Positions 47,327 through 58,978 of a DNA stretch of 64,000 nucleotides are shown one piece after another. The notes under the pieces are model-generated. The model searched no databases. It saw only the letters and a list, made by a program, of their open reading frames with translations, and had not been told where the DNA came from. The DNA comes from Rhytidiadelphus loreus (lineage: Eukaryota; Streptophyta; Bryopsida; Hypnales; Hylocomiaceae): NCBI GenBank assembly GCA_947034895.1, contig OX344762.1, forward strand, positions 27,012,760 to 27,076,759, in the 5' to 3' direction. The position numbers and the translations under genes are program-made. How positions within the stretch are numbered: the first letter of the stretch is position 1; the number at the start of each line of letters is the position of its first letter.

Positions 47327-48060
47327 ATGACCCAGGCTAAATTCAGTGAAGAAGCTCTTGAATCTGTTATGTGTCCATTTTGTATTATGGATGTTACTCC
47401 TTTGAAATTGTCATCCTGAGCAGCACCATTTAGAAGTCGTCCGTTGTGAGTGTTGTCATTGCATTTGTAGGCCTGTATAGTAAAGCTGACTGATCAGATG
47501 CTCACTACTCTTGGAATTGTACCTTTTGTGCAAGTGAACCGATTTGATGGAGAGAAATTAGGGGATTCAGAATAATTGTAAGTTTGTTGACCTCTTGGCT
47601 TATCCATTGCACACGAATGGATGAGGAATCCTGATTTGGCAGCCGAATTTACTACTTATTTGTCTGCACATATTGCTCTTTTCCGTGTGCCCCAAGGTAC
47701 ATGAGAAGCAAGTGCAATGAGTCTCTTTTGGTTGCAAAGTCGGTGAGAGCTGACTTTCTTCTGATTAGATAAGAATTTGGAAATTTAAAGTCTAATTGCA
47801 GAGTTGGACGAGTGAAACTCTACAATTCATGGCACTTTTGTACATGATTTGCATTCTTCCAACTAAGAATTTGACTGTATGTGTTAACATGTGGTGAAAT
47901 TTGTTGTAAGAAACTACAGGGCTAATTGAAATGCAATTGTTTGTACAGTGAATAGTGCATTTTCAACATGTACTTTAAGAAAATCACCTTGGAAGGCAGT
48001 AACTGTCTTGGACAAAAAGAAGACTTGCTACATGAATCTGAAAGCCATTAGAAGTCTATA
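47327..48060 (+). other. 3' flank of OXC
   Basis: Probable 3' untranslated region, then spacer. No gene recognised. Confidence 0.45.
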
Positions 48061-48069
48061 GGATCGTTC

Positions 48070-48320
48070 AAAGAAGAAGAATTACTTGAAAACAAAGCAA
48101 CGTAGCAAAGTGGTTGCTTGCACCTAAAGCAATTGCATTCCATTGCATTGCATTGAAGCAAATTGCATTGCATTAGGTGCAATGCATTTGCATTTAGGGC
48201 ATTGCATTTCAATTGAAGCAATTTACACCAAGGAAAGAAGAAGAATTACTTGGAAAACAAAGCAACCTAGCAAAGTGGTTGCTTGCAATTGAAGCCATTT
48301 AGTCCAAGGAAGTTTCCTAG
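48070..48320. repeat. 160 bp tandem repeat with ATTGC-rich core
   Basis: The block 'GAAGAAGAATTACTTG.AAAACAAAGCAAC.TAGCAAAGTGGTTGCTTGCA' occurs at about 48077 and 48237. Between them lies an imperfect (TTGCATTGCA)n microsatellite. Confidence 0.8.
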
Positions 48321-51300
48321 TTTTTTCTTGGAGATTATATGTTATATTCTAATTGTTGTTAGCACTCTTGAGTTCTAGTTATTATGTATATGGTAGTCTC
48401 TACTTAATTTTGGTTTCAATATTTTTTATCTTCTTATGTATTGTGCTTATCAATTATAAAATTTGAAGTTGTAGGATACAATTTTTGTGAAATTGTGTAA
48501 TTGTTTTGATAATAAGGTTACTAATCTATCATTGAAGAGCAAGGGTGGATGGACATTAGATGATTTCCAAAAAAATGAATTTAAGAAATCCAAAATTAAA
48601 ACTATTATGAAAGGTTCTACAAGATACAACTCAACTAGTAAAAAAGAAAAACTTGATTACAATTCCTTCTTGGAATGTGGCCCTTGTGCATTTGCAATTC
48701 ACCCTAGTCATTTTTGTTGGTAAAAATTTCCTTTTCCAAGTAATTGACCTAATAAAAAAAAAATTGAAGCCATATAGATGGATTCTGTTGTCCAACCGTA
48801 GAATGTCTAAATTCATGTCCTTTTATTGGAGCCCTTGGCCAATGAATTAAGGTCATTAGCCTACTAAACACCAAAATTCCATTATAGACATCTTTGAAAT
48901 GCATCCATTGCAATAATTTTGCATTCAACCAATGACAAACATCCTATAGTAGTTTGAGTAAGTAGCTACAATTAATGTCTTGGATGACAATAATGGAGTC
49001 ACTTAGCAATTGTATAGGAACTTCTATCTTTTGACTACAAATCCATTACAAAAATAGGCTCTTTTAGACCTTGATTTTGTGGTTGATTTAAAAAATGTTG
49101 TGATTGCCTTTGGTGATGATTATAGATGCATTTGAGGAGATAGCTTAGAGACTCCTTAAAGCCATTTGGGTAGCACACTTCAAAAATTCATAAGAAATTC
49201 ATATTTTTGTCAAAAAAAATATAATTTTCATTTTCATACACTTATAAACATAACCTTTCATTTCTATCCATTTTTAATATTGAATGGCTTCATCTAGAAT
49301 ACATTTTTTTTGTTTTTGATTTTTATGAAAACTTTGCTATGGAGTTGTGCATATAATTAGCTATTGGATGACTTTGAAAGGGCCTGTAAGATGAAAAAAT
49401 GTAGTTTTTAATCTAATTCTTTTTGTAGAAGGTGATTGAATACATTTTTTGATAATGGTGTCAAATATTGCGTTATTGTTATTGTGGTATGTTTTACTTT
49501 TCTACATAAGAAGATGCTTGATCCATGGATGACTAAGTAGTGTATTTTAACATCTTTGAGGTCCTTGATCTTGATGTGAATTTGTGTAACTAAGATGATC
49601 CTTTTTGAATTTGAGACCAAATAGTGAAATGAATCTTATCAAGTGTGCTTCCTACTTCAATTTGAAAATTCCTAAAATTTTGTATTTTATTGCAATTTAA
49701 ACTTTAGACCTATTACTATGGAGTGTTGATTTCAAAATTTAGAATGACATCATAAATATTTGCACTATGATGTTATTAACTACCAAATACACCTATGAAA
49801 AAATTCAGATTTTTTGAGCATATTTTATGTTAGATATGATTTGTTATTCACTTTTTACTCAAAAATTCAATATAAATTCAAATTTTCACAAAAAAAATCT
49901 TAACTTTTTGAGGACATATAAAAGACATGTGATTATATCTTTGAAAAATAAAAATAAAAATTTCAATCATACATAATTGCAAAATGGAAGCATGTACAAA
50001 CACGAACTTTGAAGTTTGAAAAAAGTGGTGATAGGTCAATCATTTTAAGATTAAGCATATTCTATAACTCCATAGAATCATTCTATAGCTAGCATACATT
50101 AAGAGTATGTTCATTTGGTGTCTTATATTATGTCTTACCTTAAGGACAAGGGTGAATGACACATGAACTATATACTTCTATTAGAAGGAAGAGTGGAAGA
50201 CATTATACTAACTACATAAAAAACTCAAGACTATATGTAAAGGTAATAAATAAATTTTGATGTATTGATTGCTTTTAGAAGAAGAAGTATGTAGTTGTAA
50301 GTAAATTAGGTACATAGTATATATCTTGTGGATAATTTAGATGGTATGGACTATGGTGGTTTATGAAAATTTATGTTATTGTTGTTAGTGTGATGGATTA
50401 GAGGGGCTCGTGAAGGATTGAGAGGGATTGGTTGTTTTCTAAACCATGCTTATGTAATAAAATTTATGTGGAATATTTGATAGCAATGTTGTTGATGATG
50501 TAACTGTGTATGACAATTGATATAGGGAGTTCAAGAATTTCTTTATGTGATTGGATGGATGGAATGTAAGTAGTGCCTTGAACATATGTTCTTAGGATTA
50601 TGAGTGAATCATTATACAGGGGATGTATAATTTTATAATTCAATTTGTTTAGACTCATATGAAAATGGGTCATTGCAAAATGTGAATTCATTAAATTGGA
50701 TTTCATGTTGTAGGTGAGAAATGTTGGGTATGAGACTATTGAATGCCATTATCTCTAGATATAGCCTTTGGAGTCACAATTACATTGAGGTGGATTTGAG
50801 CAATTCTAAGGATAGAGACAACTTGGGAACATTTGTTTTGGTGGCATGTCTTCAAAAATTCCTATGTTCATGAGTGTGTAGCATGTAGAAGATTGGGGGT
50901 AGGTGATTAATAATTTTTGAATTTTTTATATTGCTTTGTTGTGACATTGGATTCTAAGAGCTTTGGTGTGAAGTTCAATACACCAAAGGAGGACGTAAGT
51001 CCACCTGTCTCTTGGATTGAGCAAAATGAATAAATAATGTTTGGATATTTTATGGGCCAAAATTTTATTTTATTTGCAAAGTCTATGTATTGTCAATATC
51101 AAACTTTTAGTAAGTGTGGTTTTAGGGCAAATGAGATAGTGGAATTAGTACAAAATTTATTTCAAAGTTTGTAGTCTATGTTGGAATTGTTTGTTCATTT
51201 GTTGATACTATTAAAGTGAGATATTGGGTAGTGTAAGTGGGATTTTTGTGAGATGCATGTTAGTTATTTGCATTAAGCTCTACACCAAATTGGTTATTTA

Positions 51301-51535
51301 ATTAGTATGGTCTAAACTATTTATGACAAAGACATACTATTCAACCATGATTGTAGTTGTGACATTGTAGAATTTTGGTGTTTAATGGTGTTGTTGTTAG
51401 ATTGGGCATCCAAATTTTCTTGGCTAATTATCTACCCATACTAATTAACAATTTCATCATACCATCTATACCTTAAATTAGATTGTTTTATTTATTTATT
51501 TGATATACTAAAATCTAAGAAATCGTAAATCTCTT
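48321..51535. other. AT-rich spacer
   Basis: About 3.2 kb without a recognisable gene. Small ORFs at 48487-48723 (+) and 50464-50706 (-) have spacer-like composition. No RNA genes seen. Confidence 0.5.
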
Positions 51536-51539
51536 AACG

Positions 51540-51776
51540 GTGTTCTTGGTACTGTTGGAAAGCTCTCCGCAAGGAAGGATGCACAAACTTTGTTTTGTGG
51601 TGTTTGGACCTATAGTGAAAAGTTGTGGATTTTTCAATTATTCTTCAATTAAAAATTGAATTAAATTACTAGTATCTTTTATTATAGAAAAAATCCACAA
51701 CTTTCACATCACATGACCAAACAAAGCCATTATACTCTTTCGTGCATCAATCTTTCTATTCATATCAAGAACACAA
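51540..51776. mobile_element. Long imperfect foldback element
   Basis: The left arm (51540-51635) and right arm (about 51686-51776) are inverted copies: GTGTTCTTG pairs with CAAGAACAC, GATGCAC with GTGCATC, TTTGTTT with AAACAAA, and GTTGTGGATTTTT with AAAAATCCACAAC. Arms of about 90 bp with mismatches around a 50 bp AT-rich loop resemble either a decayed MITE or a young MIRNA-like hairpin. Confidence 0.7.
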
Positions 51777-52379
51777 CCTCTCACACTTCAACAAATCCCT
51801 TAGTTACCCTTAGTCCTATAATGATCTTCAAGTTGTAGTATGATATTAGAATAGGTCAAATTTGGTTTCCTGATTGCTTTTTGGGACTAGAAAAACAATT
51901 GTGAGTAGTAGTCCCCCTTTAATCCATGCAATCATCAATTGAAAGACAAATGAAATGATGGGAAGGATTGATCAACATTGTTTGTTCTTATTTTTTGCAT
52001 CTTTTTAAGTATTTTTCAATTAAAAGAGATAAAGCTTTGGGAGGTAAAATGGACGTCCAAATATAGCCTTGGGCACATACTAAATGCCCATATAATAAAA
52101 ATCTCACTCATCAATTAAATGTCCAATGGTGCTCTTTGAAAATGCCCCCAAAATTCCACTTTTCATCAGTACTCTAAAACTACACTTTGAAAAGGGCTTT
52201 GAAGCTCAAAGTTTCTTGGACATCAAACTCTACTTACCGAATGCAAAACATGTCTTTAAAATGTTATTTTTAGAGACATTTTGTTCAATAGGAAGATCAT
52301 TTAGGGATGGAGGTAGTAAAAAATGATTTTTACTTTTATTTTAGTTGTGGCAATGCCACATGGCACACTAGAGTAGAGG

Positions 52380-53010
52380 CACCCATTACTAACTGGCACC
52401 CCATCAACAATGAATAGGGTGCCGTATTTCCAACCAAGGCTATACAAATTTCCATTTTCTCCTCGAAATTTTTTTTTTTTTTTTCAAGATTTGGACCGAT
52501 AAATTCATGACACATAAGTGAGCAAGAAAGTAGGAAGCAATGTACGCGAAAGTAGTTCTTGAATGACCGGAATTAGAAAAGTCTAGACATTGGCTATAGG
52601 TCTGGTACACTTTTTACCTCCCAAAATTCATAGTAATTTCATTTCAAGCAATAAAGTTTCCAATTTTTTTGCAATCCTCGTCATTTTTGTCAATGTACCT
52701 ATGAAAATATTTGCATTAAGGTAGAACCACCCATCAACAATCAATAGAGTGTTTTAATTTCAAGAGAGGTTGGGACTAATTTCCAAACATGAGTTCTTGA
52801 TTTCCTACCATCAATTCCTCCATTCTTTTCATGACACATTTGCTTGGTTTGGAGTGCCAAAGTGAATAAGAAGTAGTCTCTTAAATGAGTGGTTTTGGAA
52901 TAGTCTACACATTGAACATGGGTCCAGACCAACTTTTGCCTTCCAAAATTCATAGTAATTTTAGTTCAAGCAAAAAAATGATCAAATTTTGACAATCCCC
53001 CTCATGTCCT
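52380..53010. repeat. Diverged tandem duplication, period about 331 bp
   Basis: 'CCATCAACAAT.AATAG.GTG' at about 52401 and 52732, 'CATGACACAT' at about 52508 and 52829, and 'CCAAAATTCATAGTAATTT.A.TTCAAGCAA' at about 52621 and 52944 recur in the same order. The two copies differ substantially, so the duplication is old. Confidence 0.75.
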
Positions 53011-53553
53011 GCACTTGTGGAAATATTTCCTTCTCCTTACTACACTCCCCAGTTGCCTATTTGGTCGGTTGTGGGTGTCTTCACCTTGTTTTTATAATTG
53101 CTTTCGTCTTCTGCAACCCCCTCTGTTGGGAACTAAGGGAACTTCGTGAACTTGGAGAACGATGTGAGCCTGACCTAAAAAACCCTAAAACTTCGAAGGA
53201 GGCCTGCTTGGTATTCCCCATTGTTGTCTTGCGCTCAATCGCTCACCGCTGTTTCTCCGTTTCCCATTTCTCTCTCTCAAGTTCTCCATTTCGTGCCCTT
53301 GCGTCTATTGTTATTGCATCGCGAACGCGACGAGTTTTCTTTTGAGTGTCCACCCGCAACTTTTGGTGCTCTGAGGGCAGTGTTCGAGGTGCTCGAAGTT
53401 CCGGCCTTGTGGTTTTGTACGGCGGTTTGATGAGCATCGAGGTTTTGGGAGTAGTTTCTCGTGGCGTCCATCTGGTGATGTGGTGTGCGGTAACGAGGCG
53501 GTAAAGAGGGTTTTAGTTCGTGAGAAGCGGGGTTTAGAGGGAGCGTTTCGAAT
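53011..53553 (+). promoter_or_regulatory. eIF3b promoter and 5' leader
   Basis: GC rises from about 53090, with pyrimidine-rich TCTCTC tracts near 53270, as in plant core promoters. Short ORFs conflict in frame. The ATG at 53554 opens the family N-terminus. Confidence 0.5.
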
Positions 53554-56500
53554 ATGGCGGACGTTCAAGTGGCGCCCACGGCGCCGCACAATATGGTGCC
53601 CCCGGGGATGGAAGAAGAGGAGGAACAGCAACCGCGAATCCAGTTGAACATCGACTGGGGTAATGTGGACCTGGATTCCATCGTGCTCCCCCCCGGAGAC
53701 GACATGGGCATCAAGAGGTAATCACGAATTTGGATGTTAGGGTTACGTTTGTAAGACGAATTTATATATTACAGATGAATGTTCCCTCTATCCTGTCAGT
53801 CTTGGTCTAATTTGCCCTACTTTCTTTGTACAAGTCTGGATTGGGATTTGTGTAGTTTCAGTTTCGATGAACTTCAAGTTGGTTTGCTCTGGGGCGTATG
53901 GGTTTCCATCTAGTGTCTGTAAAGAAGCATGTAACATTTAGCATATCATGGTAATGCGCAAGAAAACTGTTTTTGAGGTTTGCCTTTCATTGAGATCAAG
54001 CATATTTTTGATGGCAGCGATGACGAGGAAGAGGAAGAAGAGACTCTGGAAACTGAGTCAGGTTTTGGTAACGTCATCATTGTCGATAACTTGCCTGTTG
54101 TGGCATCTGAGAAGTATGAGAAGCTGGAAGGTGTTATCCGCAAGATTTTTGGTCAAATTGGTGTTATCACTCAGAACGGTCTACTGATGCCAAGAGACGA
54201 GAGTGGAAAGACAAAGGGCTATGCTTTTATTGAGTACAGCACTCCTCAGGTATTTGTCTGAAGTTTTAATTTTGTGTGAATTTAGGCAACTCGGACTTTG
54301 CGAGTCGGTAAACAATGAGGGGCTAAGTTTCGAGGCAGATATTGCTGGAAGCCATAGTAGTGGTGATCTCTTTTAATCCAGGCTGGTCGGTTGTTTTGAG
54401 GTATTAATGGTCTGCTGTCTCATCGTAGGCTTTATATTGCAGTAACCTGTCTTCTTCTTTTTTGCAACAGTTACGCATTGAATGATGTTTTTTGTATTGA
54501 TGACTGTAGGAGGCACAGACAGCTCGTGAGCAGACAAACGGTTACAAGCTCGACAGATCTCATGTCTTTGTCGTGAACATGTTCGACGACTATGATAGGT
54601 ATATGAGAGTGCCTGATGAGTGGAACTCACCGGAAATCAAGCCATATACTCCAGGGGAAAACCTGGTAGCTTGGCTGACAGACGACCGAGGTCGCGACCA
54701 ATTTGTTATTCGCTTTGGATCTGAGACCGAGGTCTACTGGAACAATGCAAGCCAAGGAAAACCTGACCCAGTGTATCATCGCTCTGTAAGTTACTTCATC
54801 ATCGCATCATTGTCTTTTTTCTAGATTTGGGATGGTTGTATTATGATCAATTCAAGCCTTAAAGTAACATGAGGTTTACTAATTGGTATTTGGGAAACAG
54901 TTTTGGACAGAGAGCTTTGTGCAATGGTCGCCATTGGGAACCTACCTGGCCACTATTCATAGGCAGGGTGCTGCTGTGTGGGGAGGGGAGAAGTCCTTCA
55001 ATCGTATCATGCGTTACATTCACCCTCAGGTATGTCGTATGCTGTGCTTCCTTGGTATGTATGTACCTTACTCACTAATTTAATGGAAGTTGTTGCACTA
55101 TAATTAGAGCCTAGATGTTCAGTAGGATTTGATTTTTTCCAAGAATGGGGAGAACTAATGTCAGTCTCTGCGTTACGTTGTCCTGAGCAGGTCAAGTTGA
55201 TCGATTTTTCTCCAGGAGAAAAATTTATGGTGACGTACAGCAGCCACGAGCCCAGTAACCCCCGGGATACTCAGGTATGCTCGGTGCTTACTAGAATTTC
55301 TGTTATCACAATCATTTTCAATTCCGTTTCCTTCTCTTCAGAATCTTTTGGCGTTCTTTTCGGCTCATTTTTATGATGCTCTTTCAGATTGGGAGGAAAA
55401 CTTTGATGTAATATTTGTGTCCAGTTATCTAAGAAATTGTACTATGTGGTTGGCTTGCAGAGGGTTACTTTGATGGTTTTTGATGTTCGTAGTGGCAAAA
55501 TTCTCCGTGAGTTCAAGGGCAGTGCAGATGACTTTGCAACTGGTGGGACTGGAGGTATTGCCGGTGTGTCGTGGCCTGTATTCAGGTGGGCTGGTGGGCG
55601 TGATGATAAGTACTTCGCCAGAATTGGCAAAAATGCGATTAGTGTGTATGAGACTGAAACCATGGGTTTATTGGACAAGAAATCATTGAAGGTGGAGAAT
55701 GTCGTTGATTTCTGCTGGTCTCCTACTGACCCGCTACTGTCCCTCTTTGTACCTGAAGGCGGTGGTGGTAACCAGCCTGCAAGGGTGGGTATTTTCTTAT
55801 CTATCTTTTTCTTGTTTCAGATTGCAATTGAGTTCTCTCTTTCTATGGGTTTGACAGCCTGGATTGTTTCAGCTGGCTAAATACTTATATTCAGTCCCTG
55901 AATATGGATTAAGTGATTCTATTTGTGTTGTTTCAGGTCAGTCTGGTGTCTATCCCCAGCAGAGAGGAGTTGAGGCAGAAGAATCTTTTCAGTGTCAGTG
56001 ACTGCAAGATGTACTGGCAAAGCAATGGCGAGTACCTGGCTGTAAAGGTGGACCGGTACACAAAAACCAAGAAGAGTACCTATACTGGGTTTGAGCTTTT
56101 CCGTGTCAAGGAACGTGATATCCCTATCGAGGTTCTCGAGCTTGAAAATAAGAATGACAAGATTGTTGCATTCGCGTGGGAACCCAAAGGTCATCGTTTT
56201 GCTATCATACACGGTGATGGTCCTCGACCTGATATCTCTTTCTACTCAATGAAGGGTCGTGTGACGAAGCTTACCACTCTGAAGGGCAGACAAGCTAACG
56301 CCCTCTACTGGTCCCCTCTTGGACGCTTCATCATTCTTGCTGGTACGCTTTCACAGTCTTGTTCGTCTGACTTCAGTTGTTGGTTGCTAATTGCAAGACA
56401 GTATCACGCTCTGAGTGGTAGTCAGACTTTGTTAAATGATTTATGAAGAATAAACTATGGTTTGTTGAACTGAAGAGCAAATTCTGGTACTCTTTCAGGT

Positions 56501-57364
56501 TTGAAGGCGTATAACGGTCAGCTTGAGTTCTATAACGTAGAGGACTTGGAGACAATGGCGACAGCTGAGCACTTCATGGCTACTGATGTTGATTGGGATC
56601 CTACTGGCAGGCAAGGACCTTGTCTTCACTGTCGTCTAGGAAATAGTGGGTGTCAGTTTGTAAAGTTAATGTCTGGTTCTTCTGTCGACATACGAGTATT
56701 CTGGATCAAGAGTGCAATAAGCCAAGTGGGAGTTTTACATGTCCAATGCTGAATGGGAGTGTGCACGGTTTGCAGGTTCTGTTCAACTTCAGTCACATCT
56801 GTTCACCAGATGGAGAATGGATTCAACATCTGGTCATTCCAAGGGAAATTATTGTACCGCCTACCAAGGGACAGGTTCTTTCAGGTATGCATCTTTCAAG
56901 ATCTTTTTTTCCCCGTTACGTCCAGGTGTTGGTGCTTTCATTTGCAAGCAGATGGTCCTTTTGACATGGTGGTACGTTCATTATAAGACTGACCAATTAT
57001 TCAACTTTCCATGCAGTTCCTGTGGCGCCCAAGGCCTCCTACACTCCTGACTCCTGATGATGAATCTGAAATCGCCAAGAACCTGAAAAAGTACAGCAAG
57101 AAGTACGAGGCCGACGATCTTGCAAGATCTCTGGAGGGTACTGAGAGGGACACTGAGAATCGCCGGAAATTGGTGGATGAGTGGAAGTCGTGGGTCACCC
57201 AATGGAAGGCTGCCCTGGAGGAGGAAGCTGAGGAGCGTCTCATGCTCCGTGATGGAGTCCCGAGTGACACCGAGGAAGACTACGAGGCCGAAGAAGTAGA
57301 AGTAGAGGAGATCATCAACATTGAAGAGGAAGTTGTCGGGTATGGATTTGAGCAGACCGACTAA
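53554..57364 (+). CDS. EIF3B: Translation initiation factor eIF3 subunit b
   Basis: Ten exons give 727 residues: 53554-53717, 54018-54249, 54510-54785, 54901-55029, 55191-55274, 55461-55784, 55937-56342, 56499-56610, 56776-56884, 57017-57364. The order is an acidic N-terminus, an RRM (about 65-150, [10 protein letters not shown] and KGYAFIEYS), a WD40-type beta-propeller (about 160-600, with [26 protein letters not shown] and DVDWDPTGR), and a charged C-terminal helix (about 612-727, [12 protein letters not shown]). eIF3b is the scaffold of the eIF3 complex on the 40S subunit. Intron 8 begins GC (56611) and ends AG; the frame GGC-AG|G-TTC only works with this donor. Length matches plant orthologues. 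Single, complete and apparently functional. Confidence 0.96.
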
Positions 57365-57924
57365 ACGTAGACAACGCGGCCTGGGATCAGGTTTTTGTAG
57401 CACAAGTTGTTTCGTCAAGTTTCAAAAGCATTTTCGTCTCGCTAGTAGCGTTGAAGTAGTGGACACAGAGGCCTCCATTATCCGTTGATAGTGCGTTTGT
57501 TTTGTAGTTTGCCCCACCTTCAGTAAACGTGAGGGTAATTTGCCTTTTCTAATTTAATTTGTCAGTTCAAATTATTCTTCATTCTTTTACTTACTTTGCA
57601 TCCTACTTGCATCAAGACGTGTTCATGTTGACCGAACGATGGCAGACTCTTCTAGAACTCTAAGGGTACCAAAGAGTTTCTTAAACAGTGCTTGTAATAG
57701 TGCCAAATAAGAGTGTTCTACTTAAGTGCTGGTCATCCTGCAATAATCAGGTCTGTTGATCGTATACTTGTATGCTCTAATTAGTTGACAAAGTGCAGCA
57801 AGGTAAACAAGATTTCAAATTCTGCAACAAAGAAAGTGTTCACGTTATATGCGTTTTAAAGCCCAAATTGTTAGTTCCTGTTTGGAGCGTTTGGTTAAAT
57901 CCTGTGAAGCTTGTCAGTTCACTT
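57365..57924 (+). other. eIF3b 3' flank
   Basis: 3' untranslated region and spacer, no further coding sequence seen. Confidence 0.5.
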
Positions 57925-58050
57925 TAACTCTTGGAGGACGTGACCCACCATGACCAAGGTAGTCATCCAAATGCTTCAAGTATTGGACAAACATGTGCAT
58001 TCTTTGTTTCTATAGTGAAGTCATTTATTGTACACTTTTGGTCCTCAACA
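57925..58050. repeat. Dispersed repeat C, copy 2
   Basis: Matches 1299-1420: 'CATGACCAA.GTAGTCA', 'TATTGGAC' and 'GTGCATTCTTTGTTTCTATAG' in the same order and orientation. Confidence 0.6.
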
Positions 58051-58711
58051 TCCTTCAAGTGTGAACCCCTCATTGTCGAAGGGGATCAAAAGTGTCCTCA
58101 CATAGTTTTAAGTTCAATTCAAAGTGTTGTAATTTGTGTTCTCTCTTCTAGTTTATGTCGTAATATTTTCAGATCAATCCAAGATGTATTGCTTTCTTGG
58201 AAGCTAGTAAAAGTTCACAAGTTCAATTTGAGTTCACCAAACTGCATTTGAAGGCTGGAACTTTGGGAGCTTGTATCTCTTTAATTTAATGTTTGTTTTC
58301 AATAAAATTTGTTGGATTATGTTTCCCTTGAAGTCTAGTTATTGTGGTAAAATTTTCATGTCAATCCAAAATGCTTTGAATGTTTGGAGCAATTTGAAGC
58401 TCAAAATCCCGACATTTTTAGATTACAATGAACTTCGGCAGCTTGAATATCTTCATAGAGTGTCAATTTCTAAATATATTTTTTGGAAAAGATGCACATA
58501 CTAGTCTAGTTTATGTGGCTAAAATTTCATAAACTAAAATTTCATATCAATCCAAGAAGTAAGAATTATTGACTGAGAAGCATTTTAGTAGTAGTAAGTT
58601 ATTCTTACATGTGTATTTTCCAACTTTTCTTGCTATTTTTTTGACATTTGAAAGCCATTTTGCAAAGACAAGTCAATTCTATGATATTTTTTTATACTGA
58701 TGTGTTTGTAT
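58051..58711. other. AT-rich spacer
   Basis: It contains a loosely repeated phrase, 'TCAATCCAAGA/AAATG' after 'TAGTTTATGT' or 'TAGTTATTGT', near 58150, 58335 and 58510, about 180 bp apart, suggesting an old tandem array. No gene. Confidence 0.45.
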
Positions 58712-58978
58712 ACTACACTAATAATGGTATATAGTACAACACTAAATGTGAACAATTTCACTAGTGTTACTATCACTAAATGTCAATTTAGGCACTATTT
58801 GACAACTTTTTGAATTTTTTTGGGATATAAATTTTTAACAAGATTTCATTTAGTGCTAAAGGTAATTTCATATTAGAAATGAGCTCACAAGAGGTGGAAA
58901 GTAAAACTCTAAATGGGTTTGATAAAAATTAGGTAACACTATTTGTAACATAATACTAAATACCATCATTAGTGTAGT
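58712..58978. mobile_element. MITE with 23 bp inverted termini
   Basis: The left end ACTACACTAATAATGGTAT and the right end, read inward, ACTACACTAATGATGGTAT differ at one of 19 positions. 267 bp, AT-rich, no ORF. A target-site duplication is not clear, so the superfamily is open. Confidence 0.75.
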
